Below, in pieces: positions 9,005 to 18,412 of a DNA stretch of 64,000 nt. The notes below the pieces were generated by a model. That model saw only the letters and a list, made by a program, of their open reading frames with translations, was not told the origin of the DNA and did not search any database. The stretch is from Gemmatimonadaceae bacterium (GTDB lineage Bacteria > Gemmatimonadota > Gemmatimonadetes > Gemmatimonadales > Gemmatimonadaceae). The stretch is taken from positions 1-64,000 of the forward strand of contig JADYYN010000044.1 in assembly GCA_020853635.1 (NCBI GenBank), written 5' to 3'. Both the position numbers and the translations under genes were made by a program. Numbering within the stretch: position 1 is the stretch's first letter; every line of letters starts with the position of its first letter.

Positions 9005-11934
9005 GGCGAGATCGTCAGCGTGAGGTGTCCGCCGATCTTCTTCGCGAACGGCCCGTCGAACGAATAGAGCGCACCCGCGCTGATCTTGCCGTTCGGGATG
9101 CGCAGGGCGGCGACCGACGGGATCGCGAAGTCGGCGATGAATCCCGCCGCGCGGTTGGCGGCCGACAGATCGTACGCGCCCACGCCGTACCACTCGTGGT
9201 AGAGACGGAACGGGCCCGTGGTGCTCGCGCGCGCGGTGAGCACTTTGGTCCCACCCAGCACCGCGAAGGGCAGGCCCGGACGGAGAACGCGCTGCGAGAG
9301 CAGCGACTCGTCCACGAGTCCCGGCGCGGCACCACCGATGGTCAACTGCTCGAATACCGGCGCGTCGTCGTTCACCCAGCCGGCCGTGGCTTCGATCTGC
9401 AGTCCATCGCCGCCGATACCGGTCACACCATACATCACGTGACCCACCACGCGCTGCCAGTCATCGCCGAGCGTCGTGCCGCGGCTGTAGTTCACGTCGA
9501 AACTGTTCCGCAGGCGCATCGAGCCGCCCGGCGTCCACACGTAGGTGCTGGCGAATCCCAACGCGGCGAGCTGACGATCGCCGTCAGTCACGCCGAAGAG
9601 GCCTGACGGACGGTCGAGCCTGCCGGTGCTCCACTGCAGCGATGTGCGCGAGCCACCGTGAAGCGTGGACCGCACCAACTCCGCGCCGATCACACCGCCT
9701 GCATACCGCACATCGAACGCCGACACGCCGAGCCCGCCGAGCTTCCACTGCTCGCTGGGGCGCTGCTCCACCGCGAACCCACTCGCGATGATCGCCGGCC
9801 GCGTCCCGCGCCATGCCACGCCGAGGTTGGCACCCTGCATCAAGCCACCACGCCCCGCACCGCCGCGCGCGAGCACACTGAGGCGCCCGAGCGGATCACC
9901 GAGCTGCAGCGCGAGCCCGTTAATCGTGCCCTCGGTGGAGTTGTTGGTCCAGTAGAACGGCCGCGCCGCAAGTGCGCCGATGCCATACCCACGCGGTGCC
10001 GCCGCCGCGCGCGGGACCAGTGGGACCATCTTGGTGGTGTCACGCCGCGGCGCGACCGCACCCATCGACGCGACCAACGCGCGCGTACCGGCCACCGGTG
10101 CTGTCGAGTCCGGCGCGATCGCACGCAGGTCGTAGCCGCGCGCGTGCAGGTCGAGGAACCACACGCGCCCGTCGGGAGCACGGTCCGGTGCGCTTGCCGC
10201 ACCGGTGACCCGCGTGATCTGTCGCGTCGTGTTCGCGTCGTCGCCGGTGAGCGCGAGGCGCTCGATGTTCGCTGCACCGCTCGCGTCGCTCACCACGAGC
10301 AGCGCGCTGTCGTCTTCCCACGTGGGCGCCCAACGCGACTGGCCGTCACTCGGCCCCACTTCGGTCAAGGTGCCGCTCGCGATCTCCACGATCGCCGCGC
10401 GCCACGCGCCCGCGCGCGCGATGGAGGTCGCCACACGCTTGCCATCGGGCGACACACGTGCACCCGCGAGCGGGTGCTCCACCGTGCCTGCGTACAACGG
10501 GCGCTGGTCACCGGTCGCGAGATCCACCAACACCAGGCCGCACGTACCCGCACCGCAGCTCACCGCCGCCGCCGACTTCGCGTCCGGCAGTGGGTCGACT
10601 TCGCGGATGCCCGCGCGTTCCGTGATGCGCTCCACTGCGCCGGTCTTGGTGTCCCAGCGATACACATCGGCGCGCGCACGACCATCGGGCAACGGCGTGC
10701 TCCGCACCACGAGCATCTGCTCCGTGCCCGGGATCCAACGCGGCGCGTCGAAACCCACGCCCGCAACCGGCATCAACGTCGCGACGCGCTTGAGCGGGAA
10801 CGGATACACATCGATCGGCAACACATCGAGTGAGTCGCGCTTGAGCAGGTTCTTGCGCGCCTTCACCAGGTTGCTGTCGGCGGTGACCGGCTTGGTCTCC
10901 ATCACCACCACGCGCGTGGGCTGCCCCGGCGACGACAGACGCACCGCGACCTTCTCGCCATCGCGCGAAAGCGCCGGCGCGCCGACATACCAATTCTGAT
11001 GCTGGCGCAGTCCGCCCTGCGCGAGCCCCTGCGCCGCGAGGGCCTGTTTGGCCGCCATCGCCTGTGCCGTGGCCTCCGCGACGAACCGCCCATACAGCAC
11101 GGACGGCGCGTCACCGAACACCCCCGCGAACGCCGCATCGAACGTGCGATCCTGCTTGGCGGTCATGCGGCGCCACAGGTGCACCAACGCCGAGTCCCCG
11201 CGCTGCGCCTGCAACCACTCAAGGTATGCCGAGCCCACCAGATAACGCATGGAGCCGCCGAGGAACGGGCCCGCGTTGTCGAGCATGCCATAACTCGGCA
11301 GCGCGCCTTCGAGCGCGAGCTGGCGGATGATCGCCGGGCGCGCCACACCGTTGGGGCGGCCGCTGCCGGTGAGTTCCCCTTCGATGAGCGTGGCGTAGCC
11401 TTCAGTCACCCACGCCGGCGACTTGATCGCCACCGGACCGAGCGGCACCGGCGAGAGTTTCCATATGAAGTTCGTCCGCGTGTTGCGCGACGGCCGCGTG
11501 AGATGCGCGATGTGCGCGAACTCGTGGATGCCGAGCAGGCCACCCCAGTCGGTGAGATGACCGATGACCGACCCCGGATCCGGCGGGGTCGCCCAAAAGC
11601 GCATCGACGGCACCGGCAGAGACGGCCACGCCGACCCGTTGGGCTGGTTGACCGGGTCCTCGACGATGACGTCCACGATCTCGGTGGGCGCATATCCCAC
11701 GCGCATCGCCACGATCTCGCGCATCTGTTCAATGCGCTCGGCGAGCGACTTGGACCAGGCTTCAAGGCCGGGTTCGAAGTGAATGCGGAAGTGTGGTGTG
11801 GTGATGGTCTGCCACCGGAGCGACGCGTTCACCGACTCCTGCCCCCCGAGCATCGCGGGGGTCAACGGGAGCAGGGCGATAGCTGCGAGGCGCGCGACGG
11901 CGGCGACCGAGCGGAGGAGGCGGCTGGTAGGCAT
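9001..11934 (-). CDS. Gluzincin-like (HExxH) secreted peptidase/beta-propeller with C-terminal outer-membrane barrel-like region
   Basis: MPTSRLLRSVAAVARLAAIALLPLTP signal; LLGIHEFAHIAHL; TolB-like WD40 strands; glycine-rich amphipathic strands at the C terminus. Confidence 0.8.
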   Translation of the reverse strand: MPTSRLLRSVAAVARLAAIALLPLTPAMLGGQESVNASLRWQTITTPHFRIHFEPGLEAWSKSLAERIEQMREIVAMRVGYAPTEIVDVIVEDPVNQPNGSAWPSLPVPSMRFWATPPDPGSVIGHLTDWGGLLGIHEFAHIAHLTRPSRNTRTNFIWKLSPVPLGPVAIKSPAWVTEGYATLIEGELTGSGRPNGVARPAIIRQLALEGALPSYGMLDNAGPFLGGSMRYLVGSAYLEWLQAQRGDSALVHLWRRMTAKQDRTFDAAFAGVFGDAPSVLYGRFVAEATAQAMAAKQALAAQGLAQGGLRQHQNWYVGAPALSRDGEKVAVRLSSPGQPTRVVVMETKPVTADSNLVKARKNLLKRDSLDVLPIDVYPFPLKRVATLMPVAGVGFDAPRWIPGTEQMLVVRSTPLPDGRARADVYRWDTKTGAVERITERAGIREVDPLPDAKSAAAVSCGAGTCGLVLVDLATGDQRPLYAGTVEHPLAGARVSPDGKRVATSIARAGAWRAAIVEIASGTLTEVGPSDGQSRWAPTWEDDSALLVVSDASGAANIERLALTGDDANTTRQITRVTGAASAPDRAPDGRVWFLDLHARGYDLRAIAPDSTAPVAGTRALVASMGAVAPRRDTTKMVPLVPRAAAAPRGYGIGALAARPFYWTNNSTEGTINGLALQLGDPLGRLSVLARGGAGRGGLMQGANLGVAWRGTRPAIIASGFAVEQRPSEQWKLGGLGVSAFDVRYAGGVIGAELVRSTLHGGSRTSLQWSTGRLDRPSGLFGVTDGDRQLAALGFASTYVWTPGGSMRLRNSFDVNYSRGTTLGDDWQRVVGHVMYGVTGIGGDGLQIEATAGWVNDDAPVFEQLTIGGAAPGLVDESLLSQRVLRPGLPFAVLGGTKVLTARASTTGPFRLYHEWYGVGAYDLSAANRAAGFIADFAIPSVAALRIPNGKISAGALYSFDGPFAKKIGGHLTLTISP

Positions 11935-11951
11935 GTGGTGGAGCTTAAGCA

Positions 11952-12704
11952 GTGAATCGGTTAACGTCATGGGGCCTCGTCCTCAACATCCTTCGGACCG
12001 CAATGGAACACGTCTCGGAAGCGCTGACATTCTTCGTCGTGTTCCTGTTCTCGACCACGCTCCACGAAGCGGCCCACGCCTGGGCTGCGCTCAAGGGCGG
12101 CGATCGCACGGCGTACGAGGGTGGGCAGGTCTCGCTTGATCCACGCCCGCATATCAAGCGCGAGCCCTTCGGCATGGTGATCCTGCCCCTGCTGAGCGCC
12201 CTCGCGACCGGCTGGCCGATGGGGTATGCGAGCGCGCCCTACAACGTGGCGTGGGCGCGAGCGTTCCCGCGTCGTGCGGCGTGGATGGCGCTGGCCGGAC
12301 CTGGTGCGAATTTGTTACTCGCCGTGATCGCCGCCCTCGCCCTCCGGGGCGGTGAGATCGCCGGGGTCTTCTACGCCCCCGAGTCCATCCGCTTCGGCGA
12401 TATCGCGGGCTCCGATGCGGGCGTCCTGTGGCAGTCGGCCGGCCGACTGCTCAGCGCGTTCTTCTCGATGAACCTGCTCCTGATGGTGTTCAACCTGCTG
12501 CCCTTCCCGCCGCTCGACGGCAGCGCGGCGATCACGCTGCTGATGGACCGGGGCACGACGACCAAGTATCAGGAGTTCATCTGGTCCACGCCGATCCTGG
12601 GCGTGGTGGGGCTCTTCGCGGCGTGGCAGATGTTCGACTACGTGTTCCGCCCGTTCTTCGTCATTGCGGTGAATCTGGTGTTCTCGGGGGCCAACTACGG
12701 GTGA
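11952..12704 (+). CDS. Site-2 protease family (M50) membrane metallopeptidase
   Basis: TTLHEAAHAWAALKGGD and NLLPFPPLDGSAAITLLM motifs. Confidence 0.92.
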   Translation: MNRLTSWGLVLNILRTAMEHVSEALTFFVVFLFSTTLHEAAHAWAALKGGDRTAYEGGQVSLDPRPHIKREPFGMVILPLLSALATGWPMGYASAPYNVAWARAFPRRAAWMALAGPGANLLLAVIAALALRGGEIAGVFYAPESIRFGDIAGSDAGVLWQSAGRLLSAFFSMNLLLMVFNLLPFPPLDGSAAITLLMDRGTTTKYQEFIWSTPILGVVGLFAAWQMFDYVFRPFFVIAVNLVFSGANYG

Positions 12705-12754
12705 GCGGGCTGCGACAGGGCGCGTGATACGACGGAGCGACGAAATCCGATAGT

Positions 12755-12788
12755 GGGGGCAGGAGCCGCATCCGCGGCCCCTGTCCCC
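12755..12788 (+). terminator. GC-rich hairpin after the site-2 protease gene
   Basis: GGGGGCAGGAGCCGC-atcc-GCGGCCCCTGTCCCC, 15-nt arms with one mismatch and one G-U, followed by CTTCTTCATT. Confidence 0.5.
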
Positions 12789-12807
12789 TTCTTCATTCGG
12801 GCCACTC

Positions 12808-14838
12808 GTGCGTGTCCTGCCTGCGTTGACTGGACTATTGTCGGTGACCTTCGGCTTGCTCGGTGCTCCTCCGACCGTGCAGGTCACGAGCGGTCCATGG
12901 ATCGGTGATCGGACGCCGCTGGTACTTCGCCTCGACCGCGCACTGGAGGCGAACGAACGACTGGTCGTCACGATCGGCGCACGCGATATCACGCCGCAGT
13001 TGGTCGCGTTCGGACTCGAACGCCGCTACCACAACACCGAGGTGGCGCTCGCCGCCGGCACCTACCGGCTCCGGGCCACGCTCGTCACCGACGATTCGCT
13101 CTCCACAACGCTACTCACCCAGACGATCCGCGTGGAGGGTGCACTCGGCGTGCGCGAGCGAAAGGTCACACGCAGTGCCGAAGCCGGAGTGAAGTCGCGC
13201 GTGCAGAACGAAGCACTTCCGGAACCGACGACGAACGACCGGCGCACCTACAATGACTACGACGGCCAGGCGGGACTTGGACTCGCGATCGAAGGCAGCC
13301 GCTTCTCACTGACGAGCCGAGCGGCGATCGTGGGCGCGTCCCATCGACCCAACGCACTGCGATTCCGCGTACGCGGCGACCGCGCCCCGCTCGTCGACCT
13401 CACGAGCTTCCTCTCACAACTCCGCGTGGGCCCCACCGAGCTGTCGCTCGGCCATCTTGCGGCAGGCTCGCAACGACACCTGCAGAACAACTTCGCCAGT
13501 CGCGGTGCCGGACTCCGTGTCGCGCGCGGGCGCGTGGACGCGTCGGTCACTGCGCTGCACGGCAGCCAGCTCGTGGGCTGGGATGACGCGCTCGGATTCA
13601 CGCGACCCGATCACCGGATGCTCACGACCGCTGTCGGTGTCGAAGCGCTCAAGACACCCGGTGCTTTCCGCGTGGAACTGAGCACCCTCAACGGATCGAT
13701 CCTCCCCGTGAGCGGCTTCAATCAAGGGGCCGTCACTGACGCCGAGCGCAGCGAAGGACTCGCGGTCCGAGTGCAGAGCGCGTTCCTCGCACGTCGTGGA
13801 CGCGTGGAAGCCGGCTTCGCGCGCAGCACCTTCGACAATCCGCCGGACCGGTTCCTCGGCGCCGCCGACTCCCTCGTCGAGATCGCGCGGGAAACGCGGG
13901 ATGCGCGCTACGTCGACGCGGCGGTCGATGTGCTGCGCAACGTCCGCCTCGGCGGCAGTCGCACCATGTCGCTCTCACTCGGCGCCGCACACGAGCGTGT
14001 CGACCCGCTGTATCGCAGCGTCGGCACGTACGTCCAGAGCGATCGACAACAGGATCGCTACTCGCTGCGCACGGCGATTGCCGGACTCTCTCTCGGTGTC
14101 ATCCACGCCACGGGCGAGAACAACGTCGATCGCATCGCGAGCATCCTCACCACGCGTGGCATCCAGCGCTCACTCGATGTGAGCGCCCCGCTGGCGACCA
14201 TCTTCGGGATGCAGAGTCGGTGGCTGCCAACACTTAATGGCCGGGCCTCGCGGAACCACAGTCTTGGCGTCCGGCTCCCCACGGCCGGTGGCTTCAACCC
14301 CTCGCACGTCCCGGACCAGATCAGCACCGACCGCAACGCGACGCTCGGCTGGCAGTTCGGGCGCGCGCAGCTCGCACTCCAGGCCGGGCGATCGGATCAG
14401 GACAATCGGCAGGTCGGACGCGAACGCGCGGACCTCCGCAACACCACTCGGGGCGCGCAGGGCGGTGTCTCACTGCATCGGCACGCCAACATCTCGCTCG
14501 ACGCCCAGTGGACGCGCGCCGAGTCGTTCGAACGGGACGTCACCGAACGGATTCGGCGACTCGGCGCGAACGCGACGCTGTTCGGCAGCGCCGCGATGAG
14601 CCTCGCACTGCAGTTCGCCGGCACGCGCGCTCGTACGCCCGCGGAAGCGCGTCGCCGCGAAGACCTGCAGTGGTCCGCACAACTCGCCTGGCGGATGCCG
14701 CGTCAGTTCGGTCAGGGCGGTCGAGGGTTCCTGCGCTTCCAAGCGCAGGAGAGTTCGTTCGCCGACGCCGTCGCCAATACCTCGCGCGCCCTGCGTACCA
14801 CGCTCGTCGATGCGGGCCTCACCCTGCGACTTCCATGA
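12808..14838 (+). CDS. Secreted, probable outer-membrane beta-barrel protein of unknown function
   Basis: N-terminal signal MRVLPALTGLLSVTFGLLGAPP; Ig-like N-terminal strands; many alternating amphipathic strands to the C terminus; ATGA overlap with next gene. Confidence 0.7.
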   Translation: MRVLPALTGLLSVTFGLLGAPPTVQVTSGPWIGDRTPLVLRLDRALEANERLVVTIGARDITPQLVAFGLERRYHNTEVALAAGTYRLRATLVTDDSLSTTLLTQTIRVEGALGVRERKVTRSAEAGVKSRVQNEALPEPTTNDRRTYNDYDGQAGLGLAIEGSRFSLTSRAAIVGASHRPNALRFRVRGDRAPLVDLTSFLSQLRVGPTELSLGHLAAGSQRHLQNNFASRGAGLRVARGRVDASVTALHGSQLVGWDDALGFTRPDHRMLTTAVGVEALKTPGAFRVELSTLNGSILPVSGFNQGAVTDAERSEGLAVRVQSAFLARRGRVEAGFARSTFDNPPDRFLGAADSLVEIARETRDARYVDAAVDVLRNVRLGGSRTMSLSLGAAHERVDPLYRSVGTYVQSDRQQDRYSLRTAIAGLSLGVIHATGENNVDRIASILTTRGIQRSLDVSAPLATIFGMQSRWLPTLNGRASRNHSLGVRLPTAGGFNPSHVPDQISTDRNATLGWQFGRAQLALQAGRSDQDNRQVGRERADLRNTTRGAQGGVSLHRHANISLDAQWTRAESFERDVTERIRRLGANATLFGSAAMSLALQFAGTRARTPAEARRREDLQWSAQLAWRMPRQFGQGGRGFLRFQAQESSFADAVANTSRALRTTLVDAGLTLRLP

Positions 14839-16235
14839 CCTGTTCCACTGCTGGTGCGCGTCGCGCTGCCGCGCTGTTGCTCGTCGTCGGCTCCGCACAC
14901 AGCGTCGAGGCACAGATCTCTCGGTTCCCCACCGGCGTGAACGTCAATGCCACGAACGCGACGTCCGTGGTGCTCACCTATGGGAACCTCAACGGCAAGA
15001 TCCCGGTGGAGGCCGTGTGGTGCGGTGAGATCGAGAGTGCGGTCCCCGCCCTCGGCGATCGCTGTGTGCCGTCGACGTTGTATGGACGCCTCCCGGTTCG
15101 CTACGACCAGACGCGGAGCACCGGCCCGACCGTCACGCCCGTGGTGCCGCCGGTGGTCCCGCCCGATCCGCCTCCGTTCGACTCGCTCTCGCTCCGCGCA
15201 CAGCCGCCGGCACTTCGGATGCCGGCACTGCCACGCCCCGCCGCCATCGATCCCAATCGCAGCGGACTCGTCGACGTGATGACCATCCCCGCGTCGGTCG
15301 CGCGCCGCGCATATCAAGCCGCCGCGCGTGGCGAGGACTCGCGGTTCTACTATGTGCGACGCTTCATCGATCCTGCGGGCGGGCCCGACGAGTACGTCGT
15401 CGTCACGTGCCGACTCACAGATGGTGGCGCGCGCACGCCGTTCTCGCTCGCCGATGTCCGTCTCGGCTTCAGCTCCGGCGACCCGCTGCACGTTGCACGC
15501 GCGGGCGAGATCATCCCTGACATCTCGGCCGAGCTGCACTACAACGGGACCGGGCGTCTCCGAGGGCGTTGGGAGGTCGTGCGTCCGGGTGAAGCCCTGC
15601 CCACGGACGCGGATCTCGTGACGGAGGCCACCCTCCCGCTGGAGTCGCGCCGATCGCAGCGGCGGTACACCGAGCTCGCGCGATTCGACGTGTTCCTGCC
15701 ACCGGGCGGCCCGTTCGCGCTCCGCGGTCCCGATGCCGCGCTGTTCCCCACCGACGCGCCCGGCACGTATCTGATCCTGCTCCGCATCGAGGCCAGCGAC
15801 GACAAGGAAGGGGATGTCGATCTCGCGAGCACCGGTCTCGGGCTTGGCGTCGTTGCCAACGGAGGCGTCGCCGGCTTCTCGCTGCCTCCACTGCGCTACT
15901 TCGTCGGCGGCGCGGAGGCGGTCGGCACGGTCTCCGAACGCTTCCGTTTGGAGTCGCCGGCGGCCAACGCGCGCCTGGATGGTCGCTCCACAGCCTTCCG
16001 TTGGACCGCACATCCGTTCGCGGCCTTCACGCGAATCGAACTCACCACGCAGGATGACGTCGTGTTGCTCGAGGCGATTCTGCCTCGCGGCGTCGACGTG
16101 TACTTCGCGCCGACCGCACTGCTGGAGACCGAGGGGCCGCTGCGGTGGCGTGCCGTCGCGCTCTCCGAAGGCGGACGGACGATTCAGACCACGCCATGGC
16201 GTGCGCTCCATCCACGCAACACCCCCACTCCCTGA
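14835..16235 (+). CDS. Secreted beta-rich hypothetical protein
   Basis: ATG overlaps upstream TGA (ATGA); signal MTCSTAGARRAAALLLVVGSAHSVEAQ; Pro-rich linker PVVPPVVPPDPPP. Confidence 0.8.
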   Translation: MTCSTAGARRAAALLLVVGSAHSVEAQISRFPTGVNVNATNATSVVLTYGNLNGKIPVEAVWCGEIESAVPALGDRCVPSTLYGRLPVRYDQTRSTGPTVTPVVPPVVPPDPPPFDSLSLRAQPPALRMPALPRPAAIDPNRSGLVDVMTIPASVARRAYQAAARGEDSRFYYVRRFIDPAGGPDEYVVVTCRLTDGGARTPFSLADVRLGFSSGDPLHVARAGEIIPDISAELHYNGTGRLRGRWEVVRPGEALPTDADLVTEATLPLESRRSQRRYTELARFDVFLPPGGPFALRGPDAALFPTDAPGTYLILLRIEASDDKEGDVDLASTGLGLGVVANGGVAGFSLPPLRYFVGGAEAVGTVSERFRLESPAANARLDGRSTAFRWTAHPFAAFTRIELTTQDDVVLLEAILPRGVDVYFAPTALLETEGPLRWRAVALSEGGRTIQTTPWRALHPRNTPTP

Positions 16236-16248
16236 CAAGAGGTGCACC

Positions 16249-17790
16249 ATGAGTCGTCCGATCACGTTTGCCACCCTGCGAGGCGCGCGCGATGGCGTGT
16301 TGACGCGCACGTCAATGCTCGCGGCGCTGCTCGCGGCGCTGCTTGCGCTCCCGCTCGCAGAGGTCGTGAGCCAACGCTCGCCTATCGCCTACCCACAGAC
16401 GTCGTCGGGTGCCGCGACCCCGACGAGCGTTGCGCGGGCAGCACGCGATAACGCGCGGAGCGCCGTCGACGCTGCCCGCGAGGTGGTCACTCTCACGCGG
16501 GCAGTCGCCGGCGAGACCATGGTCGCGCTCCGCAGCGCCGGCTACGATGCACAGGGCGCGATGCGAGCCGCGAACGAAGCGTTGGGCACCGCCGCCGACC
16601 AGGCACTGCCGATGCTGGTGCGCGCGGGCTATCCGCCGTCCGAGGCCGGCGCCGCGGCGCGCGGGCTCGTGCGCGATGCCAAACGCACCGCGATCGCCAT
16701 GAAAGAGGCCGGCGTCGAACAAGCCGTCGCGGTGAGCACCATCATCGCGACTGAGGTGCTGCCGAACCCAGGGAGCGTCGAGGCGGCGGTCGGCAAGGTG
16801 TACGGCGCGGCGGCGTACGTTGTCGCGAAAGGCTTGAAGGCGAGCGGCAACTCCGTCACCCAGGTCGCCGACGCGCTCAAGCAGGCGGGATACACCACCA
16901 AGGAGATTGCGCAGGCTCTCATCAGCGCCGGGTACACGGTCCAGGAAGCCGCCGCCGGACTCAAGTCGATGGGACTCTCGATGCAGGAGACGGCGGATGA
17001 ACTCGATGCCGTGAACGCCGACCTGAACGATATCGTCGCCGCGCTCGTCTCCGAGTACGGTGCGGCTGCACTGCCGATCGCCAGCTCCCTCATGCAGGCG
17101 CAGAAGAGCATCCGCGAAGCGGTGACCGCTCTCCGTCGCGCGGGCTTCACCCTGGAGGTCACCGCCGCAGCTCTGCATACGGCTGGGTACAGCATGGTTG
17201 AGGTCGGAGGTGCACTCGTCGCCTTCGGAGACGGTGTGGATGCCGTGGCCGATGCGCTCCAGGCCGCCGGCGCGACGTTCACCCAACTCGCCCAGTACTG
17301 GGACTCAAGGGGGCGGACGCCAAAGCAGATCGCCGAGGAGTTGAAGGCGGCTGGAGCGACACTCGAGCAGACCGTCTCCGCCATCCGGGACGGACTCAAC
17401 AAAACGTTGGAAGCGGCGTGGCTTGCCTCAGCGCAGGTGTGGGAGAAGAGCGCATATCCCGCCGCGCTCAAGTGGCTCCAGGTCTCGGCGAAGGACGCCG
17501 CGAAGTGGCTCAAGGACGCTGGAGTTGAGGCGGGCGAGACCCTTGCGGCGCTTCAGCAGCTTTGGGGTGAATCGTTCAAGAACTGCCTCGCCTGGCTCAA
17601 GATGGCGCACTACGAAGCGACGGATGTCGCAACGGTGCTTCAGACGAAGTACGGCCAAGGGGCCGACGTGATCATCGCGAACATGTTCGGCGCCGGATAT
17701 CCTGCCGGAGACATCGCGTCTGCCGTCGCTCCGCTCTTCAATCTGACCGTGGCGGCCGTCCAGGCCATGATCACCGCGCTCACGCCCTAG
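16249..17790 (+). CDS. Secreted tandem 14-15-residue helical repeat protein
   Basis: 13 nt downstream of previous stop; signal TSMLAALLAALLALPLAEVVSQ; ~25 tandem units, e.g. VADALKQAGYTTKE / IAQALISAGYTVQE / AAAGLKSMGLSMQE. Confidence 0.88.
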   Translation: MSRPITFATLRGARDGVLTRTSMLAALLAALLALPLAEVVSQRSPIAYPQTSSGAATPTSVARAARDNARSAVDAAREVVTLTRAVAGETMVALRSAGYDAQGAMRAANEALGTAADQALPMLVRAGYPPSEAGAAARGLVRDAKRTAIAMKEAGVEQAVAVSTIIATEVLPNPGSVEAAVGKVYGAAAYVVAKGLKASGNSVTQVADALKQAGYTTKEIAQALISAGYTVQEAAAGLKSMGLSMQETADELDAVNADLNDIVAALVSEYGAAALPIASSLMQAQKSIREAVTALRRAGFTLEVTAAALHTAGYSMVEVGGALVAFGDGVDAVADALQAAGATFTQLAQYWDSRGRTPKQIAEELKAAGATLEQTVSAIRDGLNKTLEAAWLASAQVWEKSAYPAALKWLQVSAKDAAKWLKDAGVEAGETLAALQQLWGESFKNCLAWLKMAHYEATDVATVLQTKYGQGADVIIANMFGAGYPAGDIASAVAPLFNLTVAAVQAMITALTP

Positions 17791-17863
17791 CGCGAGAGTC
17801 CTGCGGCGCGCCGTCTGCCGCACATGACTTGCGATATCCGGCTCGGCGGGCACCTTATCTCCG

Positions 17864-18412
17864 GTGTCCGCCGAGTCTCGCATCCCCGCCGCGCATGCCG
17901 ATGACCTCTTCCCCGTCGTGTACGAGGAACTGCGTCGGCTCGCGCACAGCCATCGCGCGAGGCAGGGCGCCGCAGAGACGCTCAACACCACCGCGGTCGT
18001 GCACGAGGCGTACTTGCGACTCACGGAAGGGGGTGGCGCACAGTTCAACGATCGTGCGCACTTCCTCGCTGTGGCCTCACGCGCCATGCGCTTCGTGCTG
18101 GTCGACCACGCGCGTGCGCGCAGCACGGAGAAACGCGGCGGCAGCGGGCGTGACATCTCGCTCGACGAGGCCCTGCTCCCGGCGGACGATCGGTCCGACG
18201 AACTGCTCGCCATCGACGAGGCGCTCACACGACTCGAAGCCCATGACCCGCGGCTCGGGCAGCTTGTACAGGTACGGTTCTTCGCCGGCCTCGACTACGG
18301 AGAGATCGCCGAGACGGTGGGACTCTCCGTCCCCACGGTCAAGCGCGACTGGGCCCGCGCGCGCGCGTGGCTCTACCGGTTCATCACCGAGGACGCGGCG
18401 CCCCCGGCGTGA
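17864..18412 (+). CDS. ECF sigma factor (TIGR02999-like)
   Basis: GTG start; DDLFPVVYEELRRLAHSHRARQGAAETLNTTAVVHEAYLRL ... VQVRFFAGLDYGEIAETVGLSVPTVKRDWARARAWLYR. Confidence 0.93.
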   Translation: MSAESRIPAAHADDLFPVVYEELRRLAHSHRARQGAAETLNTTAVVHEAYLRLTEGGGAQFNDRAHFLAVASRAMRFVLVDHARARSTEKRGGSGRDISLDEALLPADDRSDELLAIDEALTRLEAHDPRLGQLVQVRFFAGLDYGEIAETVGLSVPTVKRDWARARAWLYRFITEDAAPPA

